Shown here: positions 57,623 through 64,000 of the stretch, piece by piece | Numbering within the stretch: the stretch's first letter is position 1 | Layout of the letters: each line of letters starts with the position of its first letter | Assembly (NCBI RefSeq): GCF_036323735.1 | Contig: NC_086024.1 | Span: forward strand, 128,858,053-128,922,052 | Direction: 5' to 3' | Source: Rattus norvegicus | Taxonomy: Eukaryota > Chordata > Mammalia > Rodentia > Muridae | Length of the DNA: 64,000 nt | Position numbers and translations under genes: made by a program | Notes under the pieces: generated by a model | The model's input: the letters and a program-made list of their open reading frames with translations, nothing else | Database searches by the model: none | What the model was told of the DNA's origin: nothing

Positions 57623-59410
57623 CTAAAGATGAGGCAAATCACCAGAATGTAACAGCCACAGAAACACTTCTCTCCCTGCCCATCTGTGCTCAGCTTTTGA
57701 GCTGTGACAGCAATCTATCCATCTTAAGTCACTCAGAATGTCCCTAAGGGTGGCATAGACGAAACTGGAACAGTCTTGGCAGTTGTACAACTTGTTTATA
57801 ATGGGGATCCAGGCTTAGGATGGAAAGGGAACCCCAAAACCAAAGCTTAGCTACATGACCTCCTGACACAGTCAGGGATCTATGGTGGAGTGTGTAAGGG
57901 AGACAAGAGTGAATGTGATGAGATTGGAGACAGGAAAGAGTAGAGGGTCCTGGCTTCCTCAGAGGAACCATGTCTAGAAGGCAATGGCTTATGGGACAGG
58001 TGATGGGGGAACAGCATGGACTGGGTTCTCCCATATCACAATCAGTTCAATATTCCATAGATTGTGGCTAAAATACGGGTATGAGTCCTTATCCTACACA
58101 CGGGCTATGGCCTACACCAACAATCATAGGTTCAGCTCAGTCTTATCCCATATTTCTAGTTCATGTCTGCTGAACAAATGTACACACTAGGACTTGGTGA
58201 TGAAAGAATTTCTTACTCTTGGCTTCTCACAGCCTGAACATACATCCCAGCTAACACCAAGCAGGACTTGAGTTTGTGTCCTGGGGAGAGTTGAGAAAGG
58301 CATGCCCTGTAGTCTAACCCTTCAGCTGTCACATGGCTTCCACCATTCCCAGGCCATAGCAGCTCTGAGGCCATCATGTCCTGCTGTTCTCTTGTGCTTC
58401 TGTGCTTTGACCTGCTGTCCTACATTTATGTCCATTGCCACCTTGATTTTCTGACTGGAAACCAGGTTTGATCTCCCTCTATCCTAGACTAACTTTAATT
58501 AGCACCAAATCCACCCATGGTCTGGTTACATCATGACTTCTATCAGGCAGCAATTTCTGGGATGTCACCTTGCTCCCTGATCTCTATCAGGCAGGGAGTA
58601 GTGTGTATGGAATCCTTGGATTTTCTCCAACTACACTTACCCATAATGTCTCCAGTTGAGTCACTAACTTTCATGGACCCAAGTCCTAGCAGATTCCCTA
58701 GTCCAGAAATGTGTCTTGGAAATTCTGGTCCTTTCATATATCAATTTTATATAAAAATCAAATTCCAAGAAGTAGCCAGACATTAACACAGAACACTGTC
58801 TGATGACATTTCCCTTTTCTAATGAATTTTCCCCAGTCCCTGCTTCTCCATGCACAAAAGTAGCTCATTACACTATAGGCTCAGGAGAGAAGTCATATGT
58901 AGGAGCTGCCCTGAGGGCTCTTCATTAGTTTTGGGTACTTTTTGATTACTTTCTCCTTAATATTAGTGTAGCTGGATCCTTTAAGTCAAGAATTCCACAG
59001 AGACTCTGTTGGAGACCTAGGCTCTCCAGATGGACGGATACCTCATATAAGCACATACTAGAAATGAATGCTGTGGCCAGACTGAGGGATCCCATTAGTG
59101 TAGGAGTAGCCAGGGCTTCGACCTACACAGGAGGTCTGTAGAAGATATGGCATTGTGCTAGTCACTAAGTTTAGGTCACAGCCCAGATAAAGCTTCTTAG
59201 ATTGACAGTTCAGTGTTTCTGTTGGGCATGTCTCAGGAATTACATCAATATTTGAAATAATTCTCAGGAGAAGTAAGGGCTTAGTGTAAGAAGTAGTTAA
59301 ACACAATATCTCTGAGACCCTGGGCTCCTCCTCTCCAGTGGTCACTGCAAGGGCATGGGTTCTCAGGAAACTTCCTCTTTCTCCACTTGCCAACCAGTGT
59401 TGACTCTCAC

Positions 59411-60058
59411 CTCTAAAAAGGAGGTAATTCACCAACACCATGGATGTCCTCTCCTCCAGGTCTCAGACCAGTTCGTTGATCCTCCTCTGGATCTGAGTGC
59501 TCACATAGTCATTGATGAGCTTTTCAGCCTCACTGGGCTGCTGGAAGTCAGTCATGAAGGCCTCAAACTGGTACAGAGCCCTTGCCTTCTCCTTGAACTC
59601 AGTCAGGATCTGCAGGTGCTTTTCAACAAACAGGGCATTGCCTATGCTGATCTGTACCTGGTCATCTGGCCAGTTGATCCTCTGTAGGAGGTGACCAAAG
59701 CCCTAGTGGATGTCTGCTTCAGGGTTCTCTATGAGATTGAACTTGAGACCTTCTAGAATCTCTTGCAAGGTGTTGCCCTTTGCTCCTTGACATAAGGAGG
59801 CCAAGGAAGTTGTGGTGCCAAGTGGGGAGAAGACAATATTTTTATGTGGGTTCTTAAAGCCAGCTTCTTGTAGAGGCTGAAGGCAAAGTCAGTGTTGAAG
59901 GAATCCAGTGTTAGACTGTCCAGTTGTTTTCGGGTGTCTTGGTCTTTCTGGACTTCAGTATGCCTTCCTAGTGTGACATCTGAGCAGCAGAGGACAGCAG
60001 GGCAGATCCCAGCCATCAGGAGGCACAGAGCTGCAATGAAGGCCATCTTCTCTGTCCT
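59411..60058 (-). pseudogene. Unit 3 serpin pseudogene exon 2 (frameshift and two stops)
   Basis: The ATG is at 60,046-60,044 with acceptor GAGCCCAG at 60,059-60,060. The signal peptide MAFIAALCLLMAGICPAVLC is intact. The exon ends ...TTTTTAGAG|GTGAGAG at 59,411. Its lesions are the only disabling changes seen in the gene. Confidence 0.85.

Positions 60059-64000
<3,942 letters not shown>

Larger units (their letters stand above)
54534..60058 (-). pseudogene. Serpina3-family pseudogene (unit 3), exon 2 disabled, exons 3-5 open
   Basis: Exons are 60,046-59,411 (636 bp), 57,622-57,349 (274 bp), 56,413-56,263 (151 bp) and 54,734-54,534 (201 bp). Splice phases match the intact paralogue. Exon 2 is 1 bp short: a base is missing in the LALKNP region near 59,855, and the shifted frame stops at 59,753. 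In the original frame there is a TAG at 59,705-59,703 where the family has Gln (ADIHQG), and a TGA at 59,465-59,463 just before DLEERTS. Exons 3, 4 and 5 remain open. The reactive loop reads STEANANTRVKYNFLSTK, with Leu-Ser at P1-P1' as in human SERPINA3, but the hinge P15 Gly is Ser. Poly(A) signal at 54,290-54,285. It may still be transcribed but cannot make a full serpin. Confidence 0.85.

Overview
The window is rodent genomic DNA, most likely rat (Rattus norvegicus). It carries tRNA-derived ID SINEs with the rat-type A/B-box body, a B2 SINE, and a full-length rat-type LINE-1. Its only host protein-coding locus is a run of clade-A3 serpins (Serpina3, alpha-1-antichymotrypsin/contrapsin type) on the minus strand. 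Most of the rest is duplicated flanking DNA and mobile elements.

The window is three copies of one duplication unit. Each unit runs downstream flank, serpin gene (minus strand), upstream flank. Unit 1 (1 to about 21,100) keeps only the 5' two thirds of coding exon 2, at 3,114-3,544, as a dead relic. Unit 2 (about 21,106-49,310) holds the one intact gene: exons at 41,470-40,834, 39,060-38,787, 37,846-37,696 and 27,308-27,108 join in frame to a 420-residue serpin. Unit 3 (about 50,430 to the window end) holds a four-exon copy with perfect splice architecture (60,046-54,534), but exon 2 has a 1-bp deletion and two stop codons.

The most striking structure is in unit 1. A betaretrovirus-like endogenous retrovirus inserted into an older LINE-1 and made the 6-bp target duplication GGGTCC. 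A roughly 14.15-kb inversion then cut it inside its leader. The 5' LTR, primer-binding site and leader now lie on the plus strand (6,302-6,906). The gag and env remnants and the 3' LTR lie on the minus strand (21,089-15,764). The two breakpoints share the same 34 bp in inverted orientation. Undoing the inversion on paper makes the ERV continuous, makes the interrupted LINE-1 continuous, and turns the inverted duplicate at 6.9-13.1 kb into a direct copy of 42.6-48.7 kb.

Intron 4 of the intact gene is about 10.4 kb long because it holds the remains of another LTR element (LTR copies at 27,616-27,900 and 36,381-36,884). A full-length LINE-1 (28,108-34,946) with two uninterrupted ORFs and a 13-bp target duplication sits inside it, antisense to the serpin. 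Unit 3 has only a solo LTR at the same place (55,051-55,570). Other elements include an ERV1-type solo LTR, a twin-primed LINE-1, three ID copies, an Rpl29 processed pseudogene and several microsatellites. I saw no tRNA or rRNA gene, no CRISPR array and no host gene outside the serpin family.
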